This document shows positions 56,601 through 64,000 of a stretch of DNA of 64,000 nt, piece by piece. Each line of letters begins with the position of its first letter. The stretch's first letter is position 1. The translations under genes and the position numbers were made by a program. Source of the stretch: an uncultured Clostridia bacterium (GTDB lineage: Bacteria; Bacillota; Clostridia; Christensenellales; CAG-917); assembly GCA_944358385.1 (NCBI GenBank), contig CALVQW010000007.1, positions 27,762-91,761 on the forward strand, written 5' to 3'. The notes beneath the pieces were generated by a model. The model searched no databases, was not told the DNA's origin, and was given only the letters and a program-made list of their open reading frames with translations.

Positions 56601-59600
56601 CGCCGTCCACATACCAGTTCGTTCTGCCGGAGCCTTCGGGAGCGGAGAGGCTGACTTCGAGATCCGCCGCGCTTTCTCTCGCGCCCAAGGGATAGATGCC
56701 GTTCACGCCGATGCCGCCGAATCCGGTGCCGTCATACACCTTGTCGGGGAGGCGGAAGGAGACTTCCACTTCCACGGGATTGATGATGCCGTTGACGGTG
56801 GTCGAGACTTGGGACGTGATGTTGTAGCTCAGCGCGACATGGTCAAATCCTTCCTTCGCGGTGAGCGTAAGCCCGCTTATGCTCACTTTCCTGTTGGTGC
56901 CGGCATTCGCGCTGTCGTAGGTCGCGGTGTAGGAGAATACGAGGTTGTCAAAGTCCTCGCCGATGAACGCATCGGTCGCAGTCGTACCCGCCTCCGCGCC
57001 CGTGGTGAACGCTTTGGTGAAATCGATGTTGCCCGCAGGCACCGCATTGGTGGCGTCGTACGTCTTTGCGGAGACCTTGACCTCGGAGAGGTTGATCTCG
57101 ACATCTCTGGGGTTGAGGATGGCAGCCCCTTCGCGGAACACGGTGAATTCGTTGTCCTTGCCATCGACCTTGTTCAACCCTTCGAGGGTGTAGTTGTTCC
57201 AGTCAAATCCGTTGTCCGTACTGACGGTGATTGTGATGAGGACATCGTGATAGTAGTTGCCGCTCGCCTCATCGAAACGCTCCGCCTGCACGTAGACAAA
57301 CGTCTCGTATCCGCCTTCCGCCGTCGCTCTCGCATACGTGTAGGTGGAGGCGGTGATGTTGAGGTCCTCGCCCTTGATGACGCCGTAAATGGTGGCGGGA
57401 GTGGTGGCGGAAAGAGTCTCCAAGCCCGCATACACATTGACACCCTCAAACGCGACGTCGAAGGTGAGCGTCTTAGGCGTGATGGAGAAAGGCTTGCCGC
57501 CCGTAGTGCCGTTGATCATGCCCTCTATGGTGGCGTAATCCTTGCCGGTAGCCGTGCCGCCATCGCCCACATCGTTGCCGTCGAGCGTACTGCCGAGGCG
57601 GAAGTTGGTGTCGTCATCGATGCTGACACCCATGATCTTCATTGCATGGTTGCCAACTTTCTTTTCCGTCTCGCCCGCGAACACCAGCCCGATGGAGCCG
57701 AAGTCAAAGCCCTCGACCAACAAGCCCTTGATGGTGTCGTTGAACTCAAACAGCACATCGAACACGCCGTTGCCGTCATACACCTTAGTCCTGCTGTCCG
57801 CAGGCTCGAACTTGAAGTTGATGTGATCGGAGCTGAGCGTGAACTGCCCTATCTCGCCGGTGACGTTGCCCGTGACCACGATGTAGACGCCCTTTTCTCC
57901 CTCGCCGTTGACGGGAGTAAGGGCAAGCCCTTCGGGCATGATGTAGTAGGCTTCGATGGGGTATCCGGAAACCGTCAGGTTGGGATACACCACCTCGGGA
58001 CACAGGATCTTGAATGTGACGAGTATGCCCGTGCCGGCATTCGCGCTGTCGAACTTGCCTTCCACCAGCGACCAGTCGTTTCCGAACGCCTCAAAGCCCG
58101 TGCCCGGATTAAACGCGATGTTGCCCTGCTCCATGCCCGTGCCGCCGTCGAAGGTCTTGGAGACGGAGAAGAAAGTTGTCAGGAAGGTGACTGCCTCGGG
58201 CGAGATGCCGAAGCCTTCCCCGTCCGTACCCTTATAGTCGAAGTAGAAGCCGTAGCCCTCCTCTTCGTCCGCGATGACGAGGGTGTAATTGTTCACGCCC
58301 GCGCCCGTGAGGACGATGTTCGCAAAGCGGACGGCGTAGCCGGAGCCGACCTCCGCGACATAGCCTGTGCCGTTCCAATAATTGGCATCGTATCCGAGTG
58401 CGACCTCGCCCGCAACGACGATGGTGTCGCCGGACGCGAAGGAGAGGGACGCGCCTTCCGCGGTGGTGTCGCCGTTATAGTCTTTGTCCGCGGCGGTCAC
58501 GAGGATGCCGCCGCTCTCGACGAGCGCGTTGAAGTTAAGCACTTTGGGCTTGATCTCGAACTTCACATCCTCGATGCCCGCGATCTCAAAACGAATGTCC
58601 CCGGACGCGATGTCTCCCGCACTCGTATAGAAGGTGCAGTTGCTCCAATTGTAATCATACAAGCCGACGGACGCAGTCCTGTTCCAGGTCGTGCCGATGC
58701 CGCGGACGGAGATCTCGCCGCCGTTATTCTCAATGAACGTGTCGAGCAGCTCCTGATGCGCCTTGCTCGTGAAAGCGAACCCGAACGCAGCGGGATCGAT
58801 GTTGGGATCGTTCTTGCCGTACTCTTTGCTGAGCGGGGTGACCTCGCTGACCGTCACGGTCGCCTGCAAGGTCTCGACGGTGACATACGCCGGCAGAGCG
58901 CCGTCCACGGTCTTGTACGCATAGGTGTAGAACACGCCCTCAGCCGCACCTTGCGCCTCCGCGCTCACGGTGAGGTTGTAGTTGCCCGCATGGTTGGCAT
59001 AGAGATCCGCCTGATACCCTGCCGCCGTGATCGTCACGACAAGGGTGACTCCGTCGGGAAGAGCCTCTTCCTTAACGGTGTAATTGCCGTCCGTGTCCTT
59101 GGTGTAGTACTCGACGGTGTAATAGCCGCCGTCCGCCGCCGCGATGGCGGTTGCGTCAAAGAGTTCGCCGTAAGTGACGGTGAAGATGCCCGCATCCGTG
59201 AACTCGATGACGAACTGTCCCGCCGCCGTGATGATGTGGACTGTGAATGTCCAGGACTCGCCGCCGAACACTATTTTGACGTTGGTCACATCGGCAGTAT
59301 TATGATCGGACGTGAACGTCGAGACATTCTCCGTAATGGCATAGGTGTACTCCGTCCCCTCGCCGCTCACCTGCCCGCCGACGACGAAATTGCCGCTTAT
59401 GCCGAATGCGGTGACATCGGGGTTGCCCTCGGTGGTTATGGGGAATGTGAGCCCCGCGAGTTCATCGAGGCTCTCGACATTGACTACTCCGGGGAGCTGC
59501 GGGCTGACGGTGACTTCGCGTGCGACCACGGTCACCTTGCTCTCGCCCGTCTGCGTGGGTGCGAAGTTGTTGTTGACGCTCGTCTTTTCGACGTCAAAGC

Positions 59601-62600
59601 CCGTTATCGCATAATCACCGACATTGTAATAGCCCTTGTCGTTCGCTACGGGCGTGAAAGCGGCAAACGCGTCCGCGTTGAAGCTGAACACCCACTGCCC
59701 GCTTACCTCCGTGACCGTCACTCCGAGCATCTTGCCCACGTCCGCCGCGGTCTGATACTCCCCAAGAGTGTCGAAGTCGAACACCGACTTGTCCATCCTC
59801 ACGGTGTAGGACGAGGGCATCGCATTGCCGTAAGTGACGTTTGCGGGGTTGTCCACCGTGAAGTCAAGCTCGCGTTTTGCGATCTGCAACACCTGCTCCT
59901 CCGGCGTCCAATTCACGCTGACGTTATAGTTGGTGGTGGAGAATGCGACCGTCACGTTGTGCGAGCCTGCGTCCAGATACACTCCGCTGCTCGCGCCGAC
60001 CACCGTGGTGACGACACTCTGCCCTGTGAGTTCTTTAAAAGTTTTGCCGACGTCCTGTCCGACCAGCCCGCCCGTGATCTCATAGGAAAGTCCGAGTTTC
60101 GCTACGGCATTATCCCCCGTCACCTCGCCGTAGTAAAGCGTGCCGGGGTTGAGTGTGGCATTGAGGTAGAGGTCCACCTTGCTCACATTGAGCGTCACAG
60201 GGGCAACTTTGGCGAGGACGTAGTATTGCGAATGCTCAAGATAGCTGTCCTCGTTCTCATCGGTGATGTAGAAATTTTTGCTCTTGTAGTCGAGCAGGAA
60301 TTCATAACTTCCCGCATTGGTGACGACGCCCTCATAAGTTCCCGTCCCTTGGTACTTCCGCACATAAGGCTCATTGCCCGCCGCAATGGTCACCTGCCCG
60401 CCGTTGAGGTCGTAGGCATTGACCGTGATGGGGATATACTCGCCCGTATACTCCACCACATTGTCGAAGGAGACGTTCACCACCTGCCTGAACGAGAACA
60501 CGATGGCGGTCTGTCCGTTTGCGGCGGGGAGCTGCGTGACGGAGTTGCGGTCGACGTCGAGGTCAAGCCCGCCGCCCGCGGCGATACTCGCATAAAGATA
60601 ACCTGCGCGGAGGTAATTCTCTTTGAACACCCCGGTCGTGTCGTTCGCGGCATGCGAGTAGATGTAGCGGTAGTTATACCCGCCCGTCGCATCATCCAAC
60701 ACCGCTTTCTTCACCTGATAAGGCACGTACATGTGCGCGCCCGTGTCCGCGACTTTATATTCATCCTTGAGTTCGGGTTTGAAGGTGTACAAACCGCCGC
60801 GTTTGAGCGTCTGCTCCCCGATCTCATTAAGACCGAAGGGATCGATGTTGCCCAGCACACTCAAAGTCGCCGCGTCATATTCGGCACGGATCTTATAATC
60901 CGTCGCATCCACCAGCACGCCGAACGCCGTGAAATCGAAGTGCGACGCCCTGTCCGCCGTGATGACGTACACGACATAGTACCCGGCTTTGTCCTTTGTT
61001 ATATTGTTGAACTCGATGGACGTCACACCGCTGTCAAGCAGCGTCCAGCCGCCCGCCGCCATGACTTCCTCGCCCATCATCTCGAAATACGCGTTGGAGC
61101 CAAGGTCGCCATAGATGTCAGCGTAAACACCGCTCGTGCCTTCGGCGTTGCCGAAGTCCTCCGTGTAGTACGCGAGCTTGTAGAATATGTATTGATACTC
61201 GTCGTCCGTGCTTATGGTGAGGTCGCCGCCGTACGCCCACTCGCTCGTGAACCAATTTCTGGCATCGCCCGCGGGGATAACGCCCGTGGTCTCGCCCGCA
61301 TGATCGTCCCCGAACGTGACGTCGACGAAACCGATGTGGTCGAAATACAGCCTCGTGCCGCCCACTCCGTTCCAGGCAGTGTCCGTGCCGTTGAGGCAAC
61401 CCGTGAGCGCGCTCTCAAGCTCATCCGCGTTGTTGTACACCACAAAATTGTGTTGCTTTGTCGTGATATCCTCTGCAACACCCGTGTACACCGCCGTGAA
61501 CTTGAGTCCGTCCCCCGTTTCCGTTTTCCCCGAGGTGACCTTCACTTTGGCGAACACACTGCCCGTCTGCGTGTTATCGCTCCACGCGCCGCTCGCGTCC
61601 GTGAGACTGCCGTCCTCGGACACCGTGTAGATGCCCGTGATGTTGCCGTCGTCATATCCCACAAGGAAGATGTACACATTGCCGTCCGCACCGAGGACGC
61701 TCACCTTGTTGCCGGAGAAATTGATCTTGTTCAGCGTCACCGTGACGGTAAGGTCCGTGCTGACATACGCCATCATGCCGGAGTCGATCTCGCCGTCATT
61801 CAGCGTCCCCGCCACCAACGGATTTTTCGTCTTGTCGTACTTGAGTGTCGTCGTGGGATCGGGCGTGTCGATGTCCACCTTCACCACCCTCACCACGGGC
61901 GAGGAGGAGACATACCCCGCGTAGTTCATGTTGTAGAACTCGAATCGGTAGTACCCGCTCCCGGTGCCGCCGTCACCGTCACCGTTGACGGCGGATATGT
62001 CGCTCAACCTCCCTGTCGAAATGTCGAATTCCAGCCCCCCGCTCACCGTGCGGAAGCCGCTGTCGTTTGTGGAATATCCTATGGGCTGCCAGCTTGTGGT
62101 GCTGCCCGTCGTGGTCACCCCGATGGCGTTGTTCGCCTCCGTAAGCGAGTCATACCTCTTCACGGCATAGAACCACACCTGCGCGTACGCGCCCGCACCC
62201 GCATTGGTGAAACTCGGCGAGAGGACGGTCTCCGGATTCCACAGCCACTTGCCGTCGTTTTTGTCCGTCATATACTCGCCCGCGGTGACGCTCACTCCCC
62301 TGCTGTTCATGTTGTCCCCGCCGCTCTTTATGCCGTCCACATTCACGGTGATCTCCAAGTAACTGTTGCCGGAGTCATACACCCTCACCTTGAGGTTGCT
62401 CACATTGTCATTGAAATACAGCGTCAGCACACCCGACGTCCGCCCCTGGTCGTTGACCTTCCAATGGTAATATCCCTTGCCCGTGCCTTCCGTGGCAGAA
62501 TAAGTGAACGCCCCGTGCGTGAACGAGCTGTTGTATATCGTCGCTGTCTGTTGTGTTATGCTGCCCACCGTGATACCGGCAAGCCCTGCGTAATACGTCG

Positions 62601-63714
62601 CTTGCGTCACCGACGCATTGCCGCCGTCCGTATTGATCTCGTTGATGTTCAGCTGCACCTTCTTGGCAAAGCTTCCGCTCACGCCGCCGACTTCCGTCAC
62701 ATTGAGGCTGCTCTTGCGCACCGCCACTCCCGTGAGATCCACCGTGTCAATGCCGTTCCAAATGCTCGTCTGCGTCACGGCATTGATGTTGCCCGCCAAA
62801 GCGGCATTCGCGTCAAAATACTTCTCTCTGTTGCCCGCCCCAAGGTGGCTCGTGTTCGTCCCCATAGGCGCGGGCTGCGACGCCACCTGCGGCCCTTTGC
62901 CATCGGAAGGCATAGAAGCGGGGCGATTGATTATGAAAGTAACATAGGAGCTTTCCGCCAATGTAAATGTCCCGCGCCCCTCGCCATAAAGACCGATGTT
63001 CAAATAGTTGTCGCTTGCTTCAACATACAAATAGCCGTCTTCTATGCTCCCTTGCCCGGCATGCGCCTCCCCCTGATTAGGGACAGGAATTGTCATATTG
63101 CCCGAACTGACAGACCATCTATAGGCCGAATCGTATGCCCATCTGACACCCGGATTAGATGTATTCGTGCATTCTAACACCAAATGACTTAAACTAGAAC
63201 CTCCCCAAACCCCTGTAAATCTCACATTTATCGTGAAACCGCGATTTATCAAATCTTTTATGACATCGGGAATCTTTAAAGTAGTGCCGCCGCCGGACGT
63301 CGGAGTTCCCCAACCACCGCTTGCCGTAAAGCCAAAAGAACCAACATTTCCGACTGCTGTTAATGACGCCCCCACTCGCCCTGTATAAGCACCAACATGA
63401 CCGCTAAAATTAATGCCGGTAAAATTTAAACTCCATTCAAACGAAGAAACATTTGAATGCAAGTTGTTTTGCAACTCTTGAATCTTTGCTGTATCCGATG
63501 CTTGTGGCCAAGAAGTTATTGCCGTATTACTTCCGCTCTCCGCCGCATCCGCAACATTAACATTTCCGTTCGCATCATAACCGATGTCGCCGCCGATGTC
63601 AAAAACGCCCGCCGTCAGCACCAATGCAAACACCGTGGCAAAACACATCAGCAGCACCGAAAATTTCGTGAATGCGGCAAAAGCCCTTCTCTGTCCGTTA
63701 CGGCTCTTTCTCAT
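53617..63714 (-). CDS. Giant cell-surface protein with YDG/MBG-like repeat domains and C-terminal membrane anchor
   Basis: The 3365-residue product has a Sec signal peptide (hydrophobic core FSVLLMCFATVFALVLTAG, about residues 18-36), more than 3000 residues of beta-rich repeat domains, one membrane helix (about 3273-3298, WWILLLAAAALVLVFALAVL) and a short Pro/Ala-rich tail ending QPPIIGIR. Repeated KTYDA/KVYDG/KTFDGG motifs (near residues 1742, 1852, 1977, 2217, 2325 and 2967) with AGTY/NY strands mark YDG and MBG-type adhesin modules. No LPxTG sorting motif is seen. It is probably a surface-anchored adhesin or structural fibre; ligands are unknown. The ATG at 63714 has GAGAGGTGG upstream. 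The DNA for residues about 40-240 is visibly more AT-rich than the rest. Confidence 0.88.
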   Translation of the reverse strand: MRKSRNGQRRAFAAFTKFSVLLMCFATVFALVLTAGVFDIGGDIGYDANGNVNVADAAESGSNTAITSWPQASDTAKIQELQNNLHSNVSSFEWSLNFTGINFSGHVGAYTGRVGASLTAVGNVGSFGFTASGGWGTPTSGGGTTLKIPDVIKDLINRGFTINVRFTGVWGGSSLSHLVLECTNTSNPGVRWAYDSAYRWSVSSGNMTIPVPNQGEAHAGQGSIEDGYLYVEASDNYLNIGLYGEGRGTFTLAESSYVTFIINRPASMPSDGKGPQVASQPAPMGTNTSHLGAGNREKYFDANAALAGNINAVTQTSIWNGIDTVDLTGVAVRKSSLNVTEVGGVSGSFAKKVQLNINEINTDGGNASVTQATYYAGLAGITVGSITQQTATIYNSSFTHGAFTYSATEGTGKGYYHWKVNDQGRTSGVLTLYFNDNVSNLKVRVYDSGNSYLEITVNVDGIKSGGDNMNSRGVSVTAGEYMTDKNDGKWLWNPETVLSPSFTNAGAGAYAQVWFYAVKRYDSLTEANNAIGVTTTGSTTSWQPIGYSTNDSGFRTVSGGLEFDISTGRLSDISAVNGDGDGGTGSGYYRFEFYNMNYAGYVSSSPVVRVVKVDIDTPDPTTTLKYDKTKNPLVAGTLNDGEIDSGMMAYVSTDLTVTVTLNKINFSGNKVSVLGADGNVYIFLVGYDDGNITGIYTVSEDGSLTDASGAWSDNTQTGSVFAKVKVTSGKTETGDGLKFTAVYTGVAEDITTKQHNFVVYNNADELESALTGCLNGTDTAWNGVGGTRLYFDHIGFVDVTFGDDHAGETTGVIPAGDARNWFTSEWAYGGDLTISTDDEYQYIFYKLAYYTEDFGNAEGTSGVYADIYGDLGSNAYFEMMGEEVMAAGGWTLLDSGVTSIEFNNITKDKAGYYVVYVITADRASHFDFTAFGVLVDATDYKIRAEYDAATLSVLGNIDPFGLNEIGEQTLKRGGLYTFKPELKDEYKVADTGAHMYVPYQVKKAVLDDATGGYNYRYIYSHAANDTTGVFKENYLRAGYLYASIAAGGGLDLDVDRNSVTQLPAANGQTAIVFSFRQVVNVSFDNVVEYTGEYIPITVNAYDLNGGQVTIAAGNEPYVRKYQGTGTYEGVVTNAGSYEFLLDYKSKNFYITDENEDSYLEHSQYYVLAKVAPVTLNVSKVDLYLNATLNPGTLYYGEVTGDNAVAKLGLSYEITGGLVGQDVGKTFKELTGQSVVTTVVGASSGVYLDAGSHNVTVAFSTTNYNVSVNWTPEEQVLQIAKRELDFTVDNPANVTYGNAMPSSYTVRMDKSVFDFDTLGEYQTAADVGKMLGVTVTEVSGQWVFSFNADAFAAFTPVANDKGYYNVGDYAITGFDVEKTSVNNNFAPTQTGESKVTVVAREVTVSPQLPGVVNVESLDELAGLTFPITTEGNPDVTAFGISGNFVVGGQVSGEGTEYTYAITENVSTFTSDHNTADVTNVKIVFGGESWTFTVHIITAAGQFVIEFTDAGIFTVTYGELFDATAIAAADGGYYTVEYYTKDTDGNYTVKEEALPDGVTLVVTITAAGYQADLYANHAGNYNLTVSAEAQGAAEGVFYTYAYKTVDGALPAYVTVETLQATVTVSEVTPLSKEYGKNDPNIDPAAFGFAFTSKAHQELLDTFIENNGGEISVRGIGTTWNRTASVGLYDYNWSNCTFYTSAGDIASGDIRFEIAGIEDVKFEIKPKVLNFNALVESGGILVTAADKDYNGDTTAEGASLSFASGDTIVVAGEVALGYDANYWNGTGYVAEVGSGYAVRFANIVLTGAGVNNYTLVIADEEEGYGFYFDYKGTDGEGFGISPEAVTFLTTFFSVSKTFDGGTGMEQGNIAFNPGTGFEAFGNDWSLVEGKFDSANAGTGILVTFKILCPEVVYPNLTVSGYPIEAYYIMPEGLALTPVNGEGEKGVYIVVTGNVTGEIGQFTLSSDHINFKFEPADSRTKVYDGNGVFDVLFEFNDTIKGLLVEGFDFGSIGLVFAGETEKKVGNHAMKIMGVSIDDDTNFRLGSTLDGNDVGDGGTATGKDYATIEGMINGTTGGKPFSITPKTLTFDVAFEGVNVYAGLETLSATTPATIYGVIKGEDLNITASTYTYARATAEGGYETFVYVQAERFDEASGNYYHDVLITITVSTDNGFDWNNYTLEGLNKVDGKDNEFTVFREGAAILNPRDVEINLSEVKVSAKTYDATNAVPAGNIDFTKAFTTGAEAGTTATDAFIGEDFDNLVFSYTATYDSANAGTNRKVSISGLTLTAKEGFDHVALSYNITSQVSTTVNGIINPVEVEVSFRLPDKVYDGTGFGGIGVNGIYPLGARESAADLEVSLSAPEGSGRTNWYVDGETAFTNYQMRVRAVYYSSTDASETAQGFVLGYELIVTSGGTASPAVNYVIKGASSDTVEYAVFALTADELTAEAAKLITAQYTSGGETFYLVKASDIPEEGIAGLEEREKVALNSFEATGVINPAEVSFSVTIVNSTAFKKGFDDTAGFKSAPEYGTDYTVEVPGGFFDSSELSGNNFTVTFDSAAVGVRDVIFTVSGTSLGGNFVFNGKDNSFVAKGRGEITKANITVSLYTEEGGQNEAIQAVYGGEAFGYQLTYTLNGKPLTVDADGNAYLTTDEWLAAFGYESLDEVNGRRYNLTEGEYVLDAEGTYVRLTGKIGAAALTTADGKAFVNDKGRVSIAAGTYNDVNVTVAADSFNVNKATQGNVTQVIVSPAEIKVTVTPSGGNGFTTQYYIGKLPGATFAWFDKDATGVTVDDAAAVLKSIRASFVDAEGKVITDTDLDITGVYTLDADVTGSYKGNYNVIVVGADGNETTHTLTVTVPALDESWFSLKTVLKKTYSLDAESNPVALTVNDVLGGIRQGDVVTITWYKDSVALDRAPSAAGEYEFVITVQRPVGGTHGYFYGHGGNDTYSRSGVFEITKRDVNIAFIEKPSFVYDGQKHQIDPALALRATDKQNNQVIEGFINVLGVMYNLNGESLESMENAGTYVLEITVGAEYAANYNVTESTLKITVAAAPVTVSVTEASKTQDVTGGATEPVTIDFSVQGFATSDFKVVYRDSRGRVVDSVTTPGVYTYTILPLNSNYTVRDGGTGSLTVTISEVSFVKDDVSYVTVKFPAPVTVGYTVTDTAVASGSNYWKTVDGNVQALAGEDEILTTDGILRIEVKGANGIVTNIPGGVVITARIPDTVGSSYSVYRVTEDGKLALMEAGTDYTVSGNTITYTTEYISNLVFVGTGTPGFDWWILLLAAAALVLVFALAVLIAVLVKLHRAPDSVPVEVAPIDSIMPAPAPAPAPAPAAPAPVIIPAADIAPVTYDAPAAVSKHKQPPIIGIR

Positions 63715-63828
63715 AATCCCACCTCTCAAAAGCAACTTCCCGATTGCTTCCAAAATCTTTTATTCCGCTCATGCACACGTTATGCGTCCGCGCGTGTTGG
63801 GTTCTCTCTCGCCGCCACGCGGCTCTCC

Positions 63829-64000
63829 GCCGCTTCGGCTGCCCTTCGTCCGCCTCGCCGCCCGTTCGTGGTGAAGGGGGACGGGTGCCGCCTCTCTCGG
63901 CTTTTCCTGCCCCGCCGGGAGAAGTCTCCTTCTCGCGCGGGGTGCCGCTTCGGCTGCCCTTCGTCCGCCTCGCCGCCCGTTCGCAGTGAAGGGGGACGGG
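63829..64000. repeat. 57-bp direct repeat upstream of the giant gene, running to the window edge
   Basis: The copies 63829-63885 and 63944-64000 are 57 bp long, 115 bp apart and differ at two bases. Each contains GCCCTTCGTCCGCCTCGCCG and ends AAGGGGGACGGG. The stretch between them is GC-rich with no gene. The array may continue past the edge. Confidence 0.85.

Noticed and set aside
56809..63177. A 2122-codon open frame on the plus strand, opposite the giant gene, and an 884-codon one at 53566-56220
   Set aside because: They are antisense shadows: the giant gene has a ribosome site, signal peptide, membrane helix and terminator, while these frames give low-complexity His/Arg/Val-rich sequence without domains. 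GC-rich codons on the minus strand leave the opposite frame open.

Overview
This window reads as a GC-rich chromosome segment of an anaerobic, probably uncultured member of the Clostridia (Bacillota). The evidence is the conserved uvrC-hprK-murB-PHP-whiA-dnaE-pfkA gene order, a DUF5685/J-domain operon, a Re-citrate-synthase-type enzyme, a PPi-type phosphofructokinase beside an ATP-type one, LuxS, an iron-only-hydrogenase-system regulator (TM1266 family), and a very large YDG/MBG-like surface protein. The assignment below class level is inference. No rRNA, tRNA, prophage, CRISPR array or complete transposase gene was seen.

Layout. 1-9 kb: minus-strand single genes and short operons (truncated SDR enzyme, lipoprotein, esterase, prolyl-tRNA editing protein, old-yellow-enzyme-type flavoprotein, membrane M28 peptidase, metallophosphatase, methylglyoxal synthase, YbaK-like protein). 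9-17.5 kb: a GtrA-like membrane protein, a three-gene redox operon (DUF296, CrtI-like FAD enzyme, FAD/2Fe-2S reductase), a visibly AT-rich NERD nuclease, an RlmD-type methyltransferase, PPi-PFK and divergent luxS. 18.6-30.4 kb: the pfkA to uvrC housekeeping cluster, interrupted between hprK and murB by 1.3 kb of non-coding repeats. 30.6-43.2 kb: a small membrane protein, XRE and ArsR regulators, the DUF5685/DnaJ operon, P-loop-thrC-trpS, and rpmE-(DUF1385::PrmC fusion)-prfA-Re-citrate synthase. 43.2-52.8 kb: a NitT/TauT-like ABC importer with a TM1266 regulator, a LolCDE/MacB-like exporter operon with an operator palindrome, queH and rpiB. 53.6-63.7 kb: one gene for a 3365-residue surface protein.

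Two features stand out. First, several first-of-transcript genes (luxS, uvrC, arsR-like, queH, the metallophosphatase and probably murB) lack a usable Shine-Dalgarno sequence and have a -10-like hexamer ending 5-6 nt before the start codon, which is the geometry of leaderless mRNAs. Second, intergenic space is filled by an apparently undescribed family of composite repeats. These comprise 57-bp tandem units, a nested-hairpin module that occurs in two sequence types, and long hairpins with a shared GCGTAC-N6-GTACGT tip. The hairpins lie at the 3' ends of genes, sometimes across the stop codon, and probably act as terminators. Five copies of the larger cassette lie in four islands (about 17.5-18.6, 26.3-27.5, 32.0-33.1 and 52.9-53.3 kb).
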